A stretch of DNA of 64,000 nucleotides from an uncultured Lachnospiraceae bacterium (GTDB taxonomy: Bacteria; Bacillota; Clostridia; Lachnospirales; Lachnospiraceae), in assembly GCA_948470905.1 (NCBI GenBank), contig CAOKQK010000005.1:1-64000 (forward strand), given 5' to 3'. Positions 16,272 through 24,139 of the stretch are shown piece after piece. Both the position numbers and the translations under genes were made by a program. The notes under the pieces were generated by a model. The model had not been told where the DNA came from. It ran no database searches and saw only the letters and a program-made list of their open reading frames with translations. The first letter of the stretch is position 1. Every line of letters starts with the position of its first letter.

Positions 16272-17138
16272 CTTCTCTTACCCCAATATATTCACAGCAA
16301 ATCTAAAACATCCTTATCATTATTATATCCAATTTCATACATTCTCTCAATTCTTTTTTACTATATTATCAATCCGCATTGAGATTTATAAAAACAGGTT
16401 CACGAAAAGATTGGAAAGATGGTCAACTGTGGGGTTCCCTCATATGGCGGTGCCATGTATGGCTGTCGGCGGTGAGCATAAATTCCTTTCTGTTGCCATT
16501 CTAAATTTTGCCCTACCTGTGATAACAAATACTGCATTGACCACTTCCCCCATGACTGTCTTTTCCAAGCATCCCGAAGCGTCTTTCTCAGAATGTTCCA
16601 TGCATTCCATAAATCAAAAAATTTTGTTTCCAGTTTCACCTGTATCCCCATACCTTCGTCAAACCCCTAGAATGGAATCCTCATATCCATTGTCTCCTTA
16701 CTGAGGACAGATTCTCTAATGACGACTTATGGAAAGTAATTAAGTACATTAACTATACCTATCTCCACAAAACTTTTCAAACTACACTTCTAAATGAATT
16801 GGAAAGGTGTATCGGTTCCTTTTTCAAAATCAAAAGCGCACATTTACCAAAATATAAAAATGGGATTATGTATATACAGAACCTAATCTCTGTGACACCG
16901 ACACTGTTGTAAAATACATCAGCCATTATCTCGGCCGTACCATTAGCGCCACCTTTCGCTTTCCACCTATACACATAGGCGGCATCCCAGATCCCCGCGG
17001 GCAGACGCCTCCCCATGATTGCTGCAGGCATATGCGGCTCCCGGATTCTACGACATCTTCTGCCGGAAACATCCTCATGATCATTATATCCACTTTTATA
17101 CAACAACACAATTCTTTCTTAATGTATGCTTCACGGAT
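16272..17138. other. Gene-free, repeat-derived stretch
   Basis: No convincing gene is present in these 867 bases. Minus-strand frames at 16651-16400 and 17109-16777 lack ribosome sites and known domains. The part at 16393-16760 looks, from memory, like a recurring Lachnospiraceae intergenic element, and 16966-17024 repeats the sequence at 15191-15250. The stretch ends at the stop codon of the SLATT gene. Confidence 0.5.
16966..17024. repeat. Island direct repeat, right copy
   Basis: It shares CCTATACACATAGG and the following CCCGCGG-CAGAC-CCT-CCCATGAT pattern with 15191-15250 in direct orientation. The two copies enclose the HEPN/MNT pair and the repeat-derived stretch. Confidence 0.65.
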
Positions 17139-17627
17139 TCAGGTATTTGCTGTTTCTTCTCCTTCCTTTTTTTCCTCATTTTTTTTAAAATTCTTCTGCC
17201 AGTTGGCATGGGTTTTATTCATAAAGTCCTCTATCGTATTCAGGTATGCGGATACTCTCTGCTCTCCCCCATACGGACCCACACGGGCTTGAAACAAGGT
17301 ATATTCCCGTTTTAAAAACTCGGCGGCAGACCGATAGTTTTCCCACTTTCGCCTTGCATTGGTAAGCGCCAGCAGAGACGTAGCCAAGGATGTAAAAGAT
17401 GACAAAACCACAATAACCATGTTTATCTCTGTCGTGCAGGATGCTGCTATCGCATTAATCAATGGGCATAAAATCCCTACAAATGATAAAATATAATACA
17501 ACCTCTTATTGAAAACTGCTTTCCCGATATACCACTCCATCGTATATTCTGTCCGAAGTCTGCATATTTCCTCCGGCTTCTTATTTTCCGAAAACAGTTT
17601 CTGTTGTACATTCTTCCATTCTTTCAT
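17139..17627 (-). CDS. SLATT-domain (DUF4231-like) 2TM membrane protein
   Basis: The 162-residue protein has two adjacent membrane helices (about 43-60 and 68-88) and cytosolic helices before and after. WENYRSAAEFLKREYTLF (about 95-112) is the typical SLATT/DUF4231 motif after the second helix. The tail is Lys/Glu-rich. SLATT domains are predicted pore-forming effectors in bacterial conflict systems. It is the last gene of the operon HD-HSP90 - ImmA-like - SLATT, 60 bases after its neighbour, with an AGGGGAG site nine bases before the ATG. The role as the membrane-damaging effector of the system is inferred from its family and position. Confidence 0.85.
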   Translation of the reverse strand: MKEWKNVQQKLFSENKKPEEICRLRTEYTMEWYIGKAVFNKRLYYILSFVGILCPLINAIAASCTTEINMVIVVLSSFTSLATSLLALTNARRKWENYRSAAEFLKREYTLFQARVGPYGGEQRVSAYLNTIEDFMNKTHANWQKNFKKNEEKKEGEETANT

Positions 17628-17687
17628 CGGTATTTTCTCCCCTGTTCTGTAGGTATCGGGACAAATAATTGCATCACAAGCTTCTTT

Positions 17688-18386
17688 CTAAGAAAATATT
17701 TTATCATAAGGATCCGCCGGCATTTTTGTGATATCATAGCCATATTTTGCAAATTCCATCTGCCTCTGATAGCACAATACCTGCTTCATCTGCTGATAAC
17801 CAATGGCAAGGTTAAAGGGGGTAATCTGGCTTATATCGCTCAAATGCGTCAACCATACATCTACATCCAGCGGACATTCCCGACATTCATTCAAGTATCG
17901 CAGGAATTCCTCTTTAAACAGAGTTACCGGCAGCAGAAGAAAGACGGCAATGGAATCAGCGGCAATTTCTTCCAGGCTCTGCGGAATGAGCGGAATCGCA
18001 TAGGCATATTTTAACATACTCTTGGACACACTGAGCAGATATCGACCGACTCCGTTTGCTACGGCATAGCGTCTTGTCTTATAGCTTACACTGGAATCCA
18101 CAACAATGCTTACTGCCTCATCGGTAGCAGTGGTGACTGCAAGCTTTTTATTGAAAGTAGTAGTTCCTCCAGGATTTAGATTTTCCCGTTGGATTCCAAT
18201 TCCCAGATGATGTGCAATCAGATTGATATCTATGGGAAAAGCCGGCTTTTTACCCACTGCCTGATAGCTTTCATCAACAAGCTGCTGCGCTTGTACTGCT
18301 ATTTCGTTATAAAGCTTCGAGGTGGCATCTACGCATTCATTGACCCCCAGATCTTCAAACCCTTTTATCTCTACCATTTCCGTCAC
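17688..18386 (-). CDS. ImmA/IrrE-like protein lacking the metalloprotease motif
   Basis: The 232-residue protein follows the ImmA/IrrE layout: an N-terminal PIDINLIAHHLGI segment, a central helix, and EEIAADSIAVFLLLPVTLFKEE, which corresponds to the conserved E..A..FA..LL.P segment. Where active relatives have HExxH, it reads RYAVANGVGRYLLS, so both His and the catalytic Glu are missing. It is probably a catalytically dead sensor or adaptor. Its GTG start overlaps the stop of the HD-HSP90 gene (GTGA), showing translational coupling; an ATG at 18377 is an alternative start. It precedes the SLATT gene. Confidence 0.75.
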   Translation of the reverse strand: MTEMVEIKGFEDLGVNECVDATSKLYNEIAVQAQQLVDESYQAVGKKPAFPIDINLIAHHLGIGIQRENLNPGGTTTFNKKLAVTTATDEAVSIVVDSSVSYKTRRYAVANGVGRYLLSVSKSMLKYAYAIPLIPQSLEEIAADSIAVFLLLPVTLFKEEFLRYLNECRECPLDVDVWLTHLSDISQITPFNLAIGYQQMKQVLCYQRQMEFAKYGYDITKMPADPYDKIFS

Positions 18387-21300
18387 TTCTCCGTCTTCTC
18401 CTCTTTTTTTCTCATCCAGTCCAAAAACTTAAAATGCTGTTCCTCTGCATTGCTTTCCCTTTGCCGGATTACCGCGCTGATCAGTTCATCCCACATCCGG
18501 TCATAGCATTCTGCCACACTGTACGGCTCGCTACGCGTCTGCAAGGTTATCCATGATACCAGATTCTCGTTTTCCACAGAGCTTTTTAATATATCTTGTT
18601 TAATTTCCTGTGTTTCCAACTCCATCTGCAAATGCTCCACCAGATTCCACAGCCATTCCCACTCATAACAGTAATCCCTCAGAGTTGCCATATAATCCAT
18701 TAGACTGCTTCCTGACAATTCCCTTCCGCCAAAGATAGCATCCGCATTTTCCAGAATACTGATTCCAATTACCCCTTTCAGCGTATCGATCATATCTTCC
18801 TTGGGAAGATGTTCCTCAAACAGCTGCTTCAGGGCATCCACTGTCAAATTGTTTACAGAAAAAGCTTTCCACGAATCACGGTCGTTACTGTCCGCCCTCC
18901 TGCGAAATTCCTTCCGAAGCATGGTACCCAGCGCCAGAGTATAGCCGCTGTTCAGAGTATCCCAGAAAGAGACCTCGGAGGTTCTCACCCGTTCTTTTCT
19001 GCAGTAGTCTACATATCTATCTATAAAATCATCTTCACAGACGGATTTCACATGCGCGTATTCTATTAAGATACAGGAATACAGCCTTTCGGCAAGCATA
19101 ATCAACATAGTCTTCATCGTAGTCAGGCAGGTCGCCATCTCTCCCTGCGCGCTTTCCTCCTGCTGCTTTTCCAACCAATATTTCTCCTCAGACATTTCCG
19201 CAAACTTTATCAGCTTCCTGACCGCAATCCCTGAACAGGGATAGATCATAAAGGCATCGCTTTCCTGTATGTATTGCTCCTTTATATTGCAGATATCCTC
19301 CGAAACAGCAGGCACCTGCAGCAATTCATAGCCCATCCATACACTGCCGGCAAAACGCTCGGCATTTGTGGTATCCTTTCGTTTCTCCATGCGTTTTAGG
19401 AGTTTATATTTAGCATGTGTGTTATAATAAACACTTCCCAATGGTTTCCCGGACAAGATATGGATTTTACAATTTCCGGTGCTGTCCGTAAAGCATGCAC
19501 TGATGGATACCGACTGCAGCAGTGCCAGCACAAAGTTACTCTGCTGGATAGGCTGAGATTCCAGAATTGTAGATATATTCTCCAACATGAAATCCGCCCA
19601 TTCCTCCAGATTATCCGCCCAGCCCTTTCTTCGGTTCCTCTCGGACGGCAAGGTTTCTAACAGCTCTATCAATACAGGTACTCTTTCCTCCCTGTCCGTC
19701 AGATCTTTCAGCCAGATCAGACTGTTGATCCATTTATCACCGGTATCCCTCCGCTTTGAAACCACTGCAAACTTATTTTCCTTCCTGTAAAAATCTGCAA
19801 TTGTAATTTCCTGTTTGCCCAAAACAGTAAACTTGTTTGTCGCCAGATCCGCATATACCTCTGTTGCCGCCAGTTTACTGTGAATAACCATTGCATCGCT
19901 TCTTCTCTCGTTGATAACCTCAGATACATTACAGATTGCGCCGCTCCACTGTTCTCTTTCATATTCTTCCTGCTTAGATAAATAAACAGCAGTCTTTTTT
20001 TCGCATTCCCTCATGTAAAAGTTATAATACAGGCTTATTCCCACCAACTGCTTCTGCCATGCCTTTTCATACTCACTGCCTCTGTTCTTCAGCGCCGCGA
20101 TTAGGTTTTTCTCTATATTATCTTTTACCTTGTCTGAAAAGCTCCATTTTTTCAGTGCATCCCCGGATTCAAACCTCTGATTGGCAAGCGTTTTCAGCAC
20201 ATCAAACAGATTTTTATATATTCTGGGAATTAACGTGGAATCAATATAGGCAAGCCCTTCCTGCGTAAATCCGTTTCTGCTCAGCTGAATCAGATTTCTT
20301 CCTCCACGTCCTCCTTGAATATTGATATATTCCAAAAGATTTCCGCTTTTGTTAATGTTATGTATGTCAACCAAAATCCCTTTATAATAAAGCCTGCACG
20401 GCGACTGAATGGACTGGAAATTATCCCTTGCCACAAAATCCACTCCGAGACAGGCGCTTACCGCCAGATCTTCCAGCCAGAGATAAATCTTCATTTGCGT
20501 CAGATCAACTTTACACACTCCTTTTTCAATCTCAAATCTTACGATATTATCATCCTGTTCCCCGTCTGTGTTCTGGTAAATCCAACACATATGCCTTTTT
20601 AATTTTTCTTCCGTAACGCTTTCCGCTTCCCAGTTGCTAAACACTATTTTAGATAACTTAGACTTTAGAAGCTCTCTTTGTTCTGCCGCCAGATTATAAT
20701 TTACCGACACATAAATCGGAAAAAGCAAATCCTCCAACTGACTGTCTATATCCAACAGCAGCTGTATGGTAAGCGCTATAATATCGCGTCTGATCTGGCT
20801 GCTCTCATATCCTGCTGCAAAAGGATCATGCCCGGTCCACGCATCCATATAATCCCTGCGGTCCTTTTTCTTCTCATGGCCGATAAAAACCTGAAACTCC
20901 GTGCCAAATGCCATCGGCTTTTCCTGTGGGTCTTCCGGTTCCACATTAATATAACCATTTTTCCCGTTGGCCCCGGTGAGAAACTCTATTTTGAAGCGCT
21001 CCCCGTTTCGGACATACGTTTCACAAAAAAAGTTATCACTTACCAGAAAAACGGACTGCAGACCGATCCCAAACTCTCCCGTAGGCCTGAGCCAGTCAGG
21101 AATCTCCCGCAGCTGCTTTTTTCTTTTCTTATAGCTCGTTCCCACCTCCGAGATATTGCGAAGGGTTTCCGCGCTGATCCCCGTTCCATAATCCTTGATA
21201 GAAAAAAGGATACCGTACTTTTCCTTTTCCCCTTCGGTCTCCGGGATCTCCTCCAAAGAAACTGGTTTATAGTCATTATCTTCCTTGTCTTCATCCAGCC

Positions 21301-22735
21301 TGCAGCATGAGATAGAGATCTCAATCGGATATTCCACCGGATTGACAATCCTGGAAATATTTGTGATCCCCGGATTGCTCTGACCCGTTGGTCTTCCCTG
21401 AAAACGGAACTTAGAGCTTGTTTTATAATCCTCATAGCACTGTAATTTGGTGGAATCGATGGCATTTTGCAACAGCTCTCTGACAAACGGGAAATATCCT
21501 GAATAGATATTCTCCCCCTGCAAAAAGGAAAAGGCCTTCTGCTGGGAAATCTGAAAGCGGCTGGATGCCAGATCCCAGGGAATCTCCTTTCCATTCAGCA
21601 AGAGCTTGGACAGCTTAAAGGACGGCAAAGCGCCATTAAAGCCCTTCGGCGCGATGCTGGACCAATAATAGCTGGCGGACTTCAACAGCGCATCAATTCC
21701 GTCACATTCTCTTCTGACCAGCCTCATGGTCTCACGGCTCTCGCAGTCCGCCTCTATCACGATTTCCTCCGGCGTGATCTTCAGGGTCCGAATCGCCAGA
21801 TGCTTATTGTAATGCGCCTGGGACTGTTTGGGAAAGGGTCCTGCAAAAGCGTGGGCAAAGGGGTGGAATCTGTCATTATCAATATCCAGCGCATCCCCAA
21901 GCTGCAGCAATACCGCCACAAACCGGGGATGGAGCATATCGTTGTCATAGCCGTTTTCTTCCCAAGGCAATTCCAGAATATGCCTGAACTCCCAGTCAGT
22001 ATGCAGGGAGGCGCAGTCAGCTATCCTGAAAAAGATACGCATCGGAACGCCTGACATTGTAAACTCCGATCTCAGTTTCTTCGGATCTAAAATCCAATCC
22101 TTGACATCACTCGCCGCCTTTTCACCGTGGCGCTTTCGCTGATACTCCATCAGGAGCAGCACCACTGCGTAATAAGTTTCCAGCTTTTTCGTATAAAGCA
22201 GCTTTTTCTTATTGTGATATTCTGTGCCGTCATGATCAATTTCATCATTAGACTCCTGGGCATAAATAGTTTTCTTCAGCAATAAGGCTGCATCTTTTAA
22301 ATCCTTATCCGCCCCATCTGCCAGTTCATCCACCATTTCGACAAAATCGTCACTTTCTATGATACTCATTCGATCATCCGCCAGAATGGCCATTCCAATA
22401 TCATGAATATATACGGTATGTAAAATTGCGAAACAGTCTGTGGCAGATAACAGAGCAATCCTGCTTTCATCCAAAACACGTTCAATATTATGTAGCACGG
22501 CATCCGCATGCGACGAATCATGCCTGCTGTAGGACGGGAAAGATGCCAGTGTCAGTTCCAAAAGGCGGATCAGCCATCGCTTATTTTGCTGCCATGCATG
22601 CCAGAGAGTTGAAGCCCTGTCATCGCCATCAGTATGCTTTTCATATATTTGCAGCTGCCGCTCAATCGTCAGACGGCTGTGTCTGTATTCCAAATCTTCC
22701 CTGTAATAAATTTTCCTATTATCTTCCATCATCAC
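18383..22735 (-). CDS. Large HD-domain plus HSP90-type ATPase protein
   Basis: This protein of about 1450 residues is one of the largest in the window. Numbered from the ATG at 22750, an N-terminal HD-type region (about 60-380) has SRHDSSH (His 77, His 81), IHDIG (His 116, Asp 117) and LLQLGDALDID (Asp 286), the metal ligands of an HD hydrolase. A GHKL/HSP90-type ATPase follows: N box ELLQNAIDS (about 425-433), G1 box KDYGTGIS (about 519-526) and G2 box GEFGIGLQS (about 558-566). About 850 C-terminal residues are helical and of unknown family. HD plus HSP90 fusions are known from predicted bacterial conflict systems. The start is probably GTG 22735 or ATG 22732, after GGGAG; ATG 22750 has no site. 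It is the first gene of the operon with the ImmA-like and SLATT genes, in AT-rich DNA. Confidence 0.8.
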   Translation of the reverse strand: MMMEDNRKIYYREDLEYRHSRLTIERQLQIYEKHTDGDDRASTLWHAWQQNKRWLIRLLELTLASFPSYSRHDSSHADAVLHNIERVLDESRIALLSATDCFAILHTVYIHDIGMAILADDRMSIIESDDFVEMVDELADGADKDLKDAALLLKKTIYAQESNDEIDHDGTEYHNKKKLLYTKKLETYYAVVLLLMEYQRKRHGEKAASDVKDWILDPKKLRSEFTMSGVPMRIFFRIADCASLHTDWEFRHILELPWEENGYDNDMLHPRFVAVLLQLGDALDIDNDRFHPFAHAFAGPFPKQSQAHYNKHLAIRTLKITPEEIVIEADCESRETMRLVRRECDGIDALLKSASYYWSSIAPKGFNGALPSFKLSKLLLNGKEIPWDLASSRFQISQQKAFSFLQGENIYSGYFPFVRELLQNAIDSTKLQCYEDYKTSSKFRFQGRPTGQSNPGITNISRIVNPVEYPIEISISCCRLDEDKEDNDYKPVSLEEIPETEGEKEKYGILFSIKDYGTGISAETLRNISEVGTSYKKRKKQLREIPDWLRPTGEFGIGLQSVFLVSDNFFCETYVRNGERFKIEFLTGANGKNGYINVEPEDPQEKPMAFGTEFQVFIGHEKKKDRRDYMDAWTGHDPFAAGYESSQIRRDIIALTIQLLLDIDSQLEDLLFPIYVSVNYNLAAEQRELLKSKLSKIVFSNWEAESVTEEKLKRHMCWIYQNTDGEQDDNIVRFEIEKGVCKVDLTQMKIYLWLEDLAVSACLGVDFVARDNFQSIQSPCRLYYKGILVDIHNINKSGNLLEYINIQGGRGGRNLIQLSRNGFTQEGLAYIDSTLIPRIYKNLFDVLKTLANQRFESGDALKKWSFSDKVKDNIEKNLIAALKNRGSEYEKAWQKQLVGISLYYNFYMRECEKKTAVYLSKQEEYEREQWSGAICNVSEVINERRSDAMVIHSKLAATEVYADLATNKFTVLGKQEITIADFYRKENKFAVVSKRRDTGDKWINSLIWLKDLTDREERVPVLIELLETLPSERNRRKGWADNLEEWADFMLENISTILESQPIQQSNFVLALLQSVSISACFTDSTGNCKIHILSGKPLGSVYYNTHAKYKLLKRMEKRKDTTNAERFAGSVWMGYELLQVPAVSEDICNIKEQYIQESDAFMIYPCSGIAVRKLIKFAEMSEEKYWLEKQQEESAQGEMATCLTTMKTMLIMLAERLYSCILIEYAHVKSVCEDDFIDRYVDYCRKERVRTSEVSFWDTLNSGYTLALGTMLRKEFRRRADSNDRDSWKAFSVNNLTVDALKQLFEEHLPKEDMIDTLKGVIGISILENADAIFGGRELSGSSLMDYMATLRDYCYEWEWLWNLVEHLQMELETQEIKQDILKSSVENENLVSWITLQTRSEPYSVAECYDRMWDELISAVIRQRESNAEEQHFKFLDWMRKKEEKTEK

Positions 22736-22750
22736 GAAAAAATCTCCCAT

Positions 22751-23160
22751 TGAATAAATTGTAATCCCTGCGCACAGAAACCGCGAAAGACTTGCCCCTG
22801 TTATTTTCTTAACTATATATATTCAGCCCACTCTTCTGTTATGTGGTTTCTACAAATCAGCTAATCAGCCGACTTATTCTGACTTATTCTGACTTATTCT
22901 GACTTTTTACAGATATCTTTTTAGGCAAAAAATATGTTTCTTAAAAACTTTCTCTTTCTATCTTCATGCGTAACATTCCATTATCAGTCTTTTACCATTA
23001 CTTGGGTAAAAAATAGGATCACAAATTTTTCCTTCCTCTATTGAAAATCTTTTACGCTTCTGCCAAATATCTTCACATTTATTTTACTTTATTATATAAT
23101 TATAGTCAATAGGTTTTTGCAAAATTAATTTATAAAAGGTTATCTATAACGTAAAAAAAT
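22751..23160. other. AT-rich upstream region of the HD-HSP90 operon
   Basis: No gene is visible. The region holds three exact copies of GACTTATTCT in a row (22871-22900) with a partial fourth, then about 230 bases of very AT-rich DNA. The promoter of the conflict-type operon should be here; several TATAAT-like boxes exist but none has a convincing -35 partner. Confidence 0.5.
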
Positions 23161-23167
23161 TTTTTAG

Positions 23168-23215
23168 TGAAAAAAAAAAGCGGCAATCACTCTATTCTGT
23201 ACGAGTAAATGCCAC
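23168..23215. terminator. Terminator after polysaccharide deacetylase gene (possibly bidirectional)
   Basis: On the minus strand AGTGGCA and TGCCGCT pair, with inner ACTC/GAGT, and a long T-run follows. On the plus strand the same stem is followed by CTTTTCTTTT. It separates the deacetylase gene from the accessory island. Confidence 0.8.
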
Positions 23216-23270
23216 TTTTCTTTTATAACTTTTCAAAGCAGAAACAAACTTTTCACTTCAACATATATTA

Positions 23271-23975
23271 TCAATCAAACAATATCTCCTCCACCGTCAC
23301 AAAGATATATCCCTCCTCCAGCAGCTTATCTATTGCCTGCAGCGCCGCTGTCACGGAGGTGTCATAATAGTCGTGCATCAGGATAATGCCGTCCTCTTTC
23401 GCCTTGCCCACTATCTTCTCCACAATGCAGGACACATTGCTGGAACACCAGTCCAGAGGGTCTATGGTCCAAAGGACCGGGAACATATTTAATTCCTTCT
23501 CAAAGGATTTGTCCCAGGAACCGTAGGGCGGACGCACATACTGTACATCCTCCCCAATGATCTCTTTAAGGATCTCATTGGTCTTAATCAGCTCCTGTTT
23601 AAAGTTTTCCCGGTTTTGCTTTGTCAGCTGGATATGGCTGTAGGTATGGTTTCCGATCAGATGGCCCTCCTCCTGCATCCGCTTAATGATATCAGGGTGC
23701 AGCTCCGCATGCTCTCCGGTGACAAAGAAGGTAGCCACCACGCCCCGCTCCTTCAGCCCGTCCAGAAGCTGCTCTGTGTAATGAGGGTGGGGACCGTCAT
23801 CAAACGTTATCGCAATCTTTCTGACCTCATCTGTGCTCTCTATTTTCTCGAGCTGCGATATCTGGACGACCCCGCTGTCCGTGGTCACAGCCTGCCCGTG
23901 CAAGCCATACAAGCCCATGAAAAGCACTCCCGCAATCATGTCAAACAAGAGAATTGCCGCTGTCATTTTCTTCAT
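23271..23975 (-). CDS. Polysaccharide deacetylase family protein (CE4)
   Basis: The 234-residue protein has an N-terminal membrane anchor (about 5-25) and a NodB homology domain: motif 1 TFDDGPHPHYT (Asp-Asp), motif 2 HTYSH (metal His pair), motif 3 RPPYGSWD and a late LMHDYYD. These zinc enzymes remove acetyl groups from peptidoglycan or other N-acetylated glycans at the cell surface. The start at 23975 follows GAGGG by five bases. It lies about 165 bases downstream of the ABC exporter pair and ends at a strong terminator. Confidence 0.92.
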   Translation of the reverse strand: MKKMTAAILLFDMIAGVLFMGLYGLHGQAVTTDSGVVQISQLEKIESTDEVRKIAITFDDGPHPHYTEQLLDGLKERGVVATFFVTGEHAELHPDIIKRMQEEGHLIGNHTYSHIQLTKQNRENFKQELIKTNEILKEIIGEDVQYVRPPYGSWDKSFEKELNMFPVLWTIDPLDWCSSNVSCIVEKIVGKAKEDGIILMHDYYDTSVTAALQAIDKLLEEGYIFVTVEEILFD

Positions 23976-24139
23976 GTCAGCCCTCGTTCCTATGTCTCTG
24001 TCACTTAAATGTATGCGGAAATCAGCTGTCACATGCGTAGTTCACGCAAAGCATGCCATACGCAGAGCATGTCCGTTCACACAAGACACAAACACCCCGG
24101 CGGCGTGCCTTGGACGGCTGCGATTGTCACCATGATACG

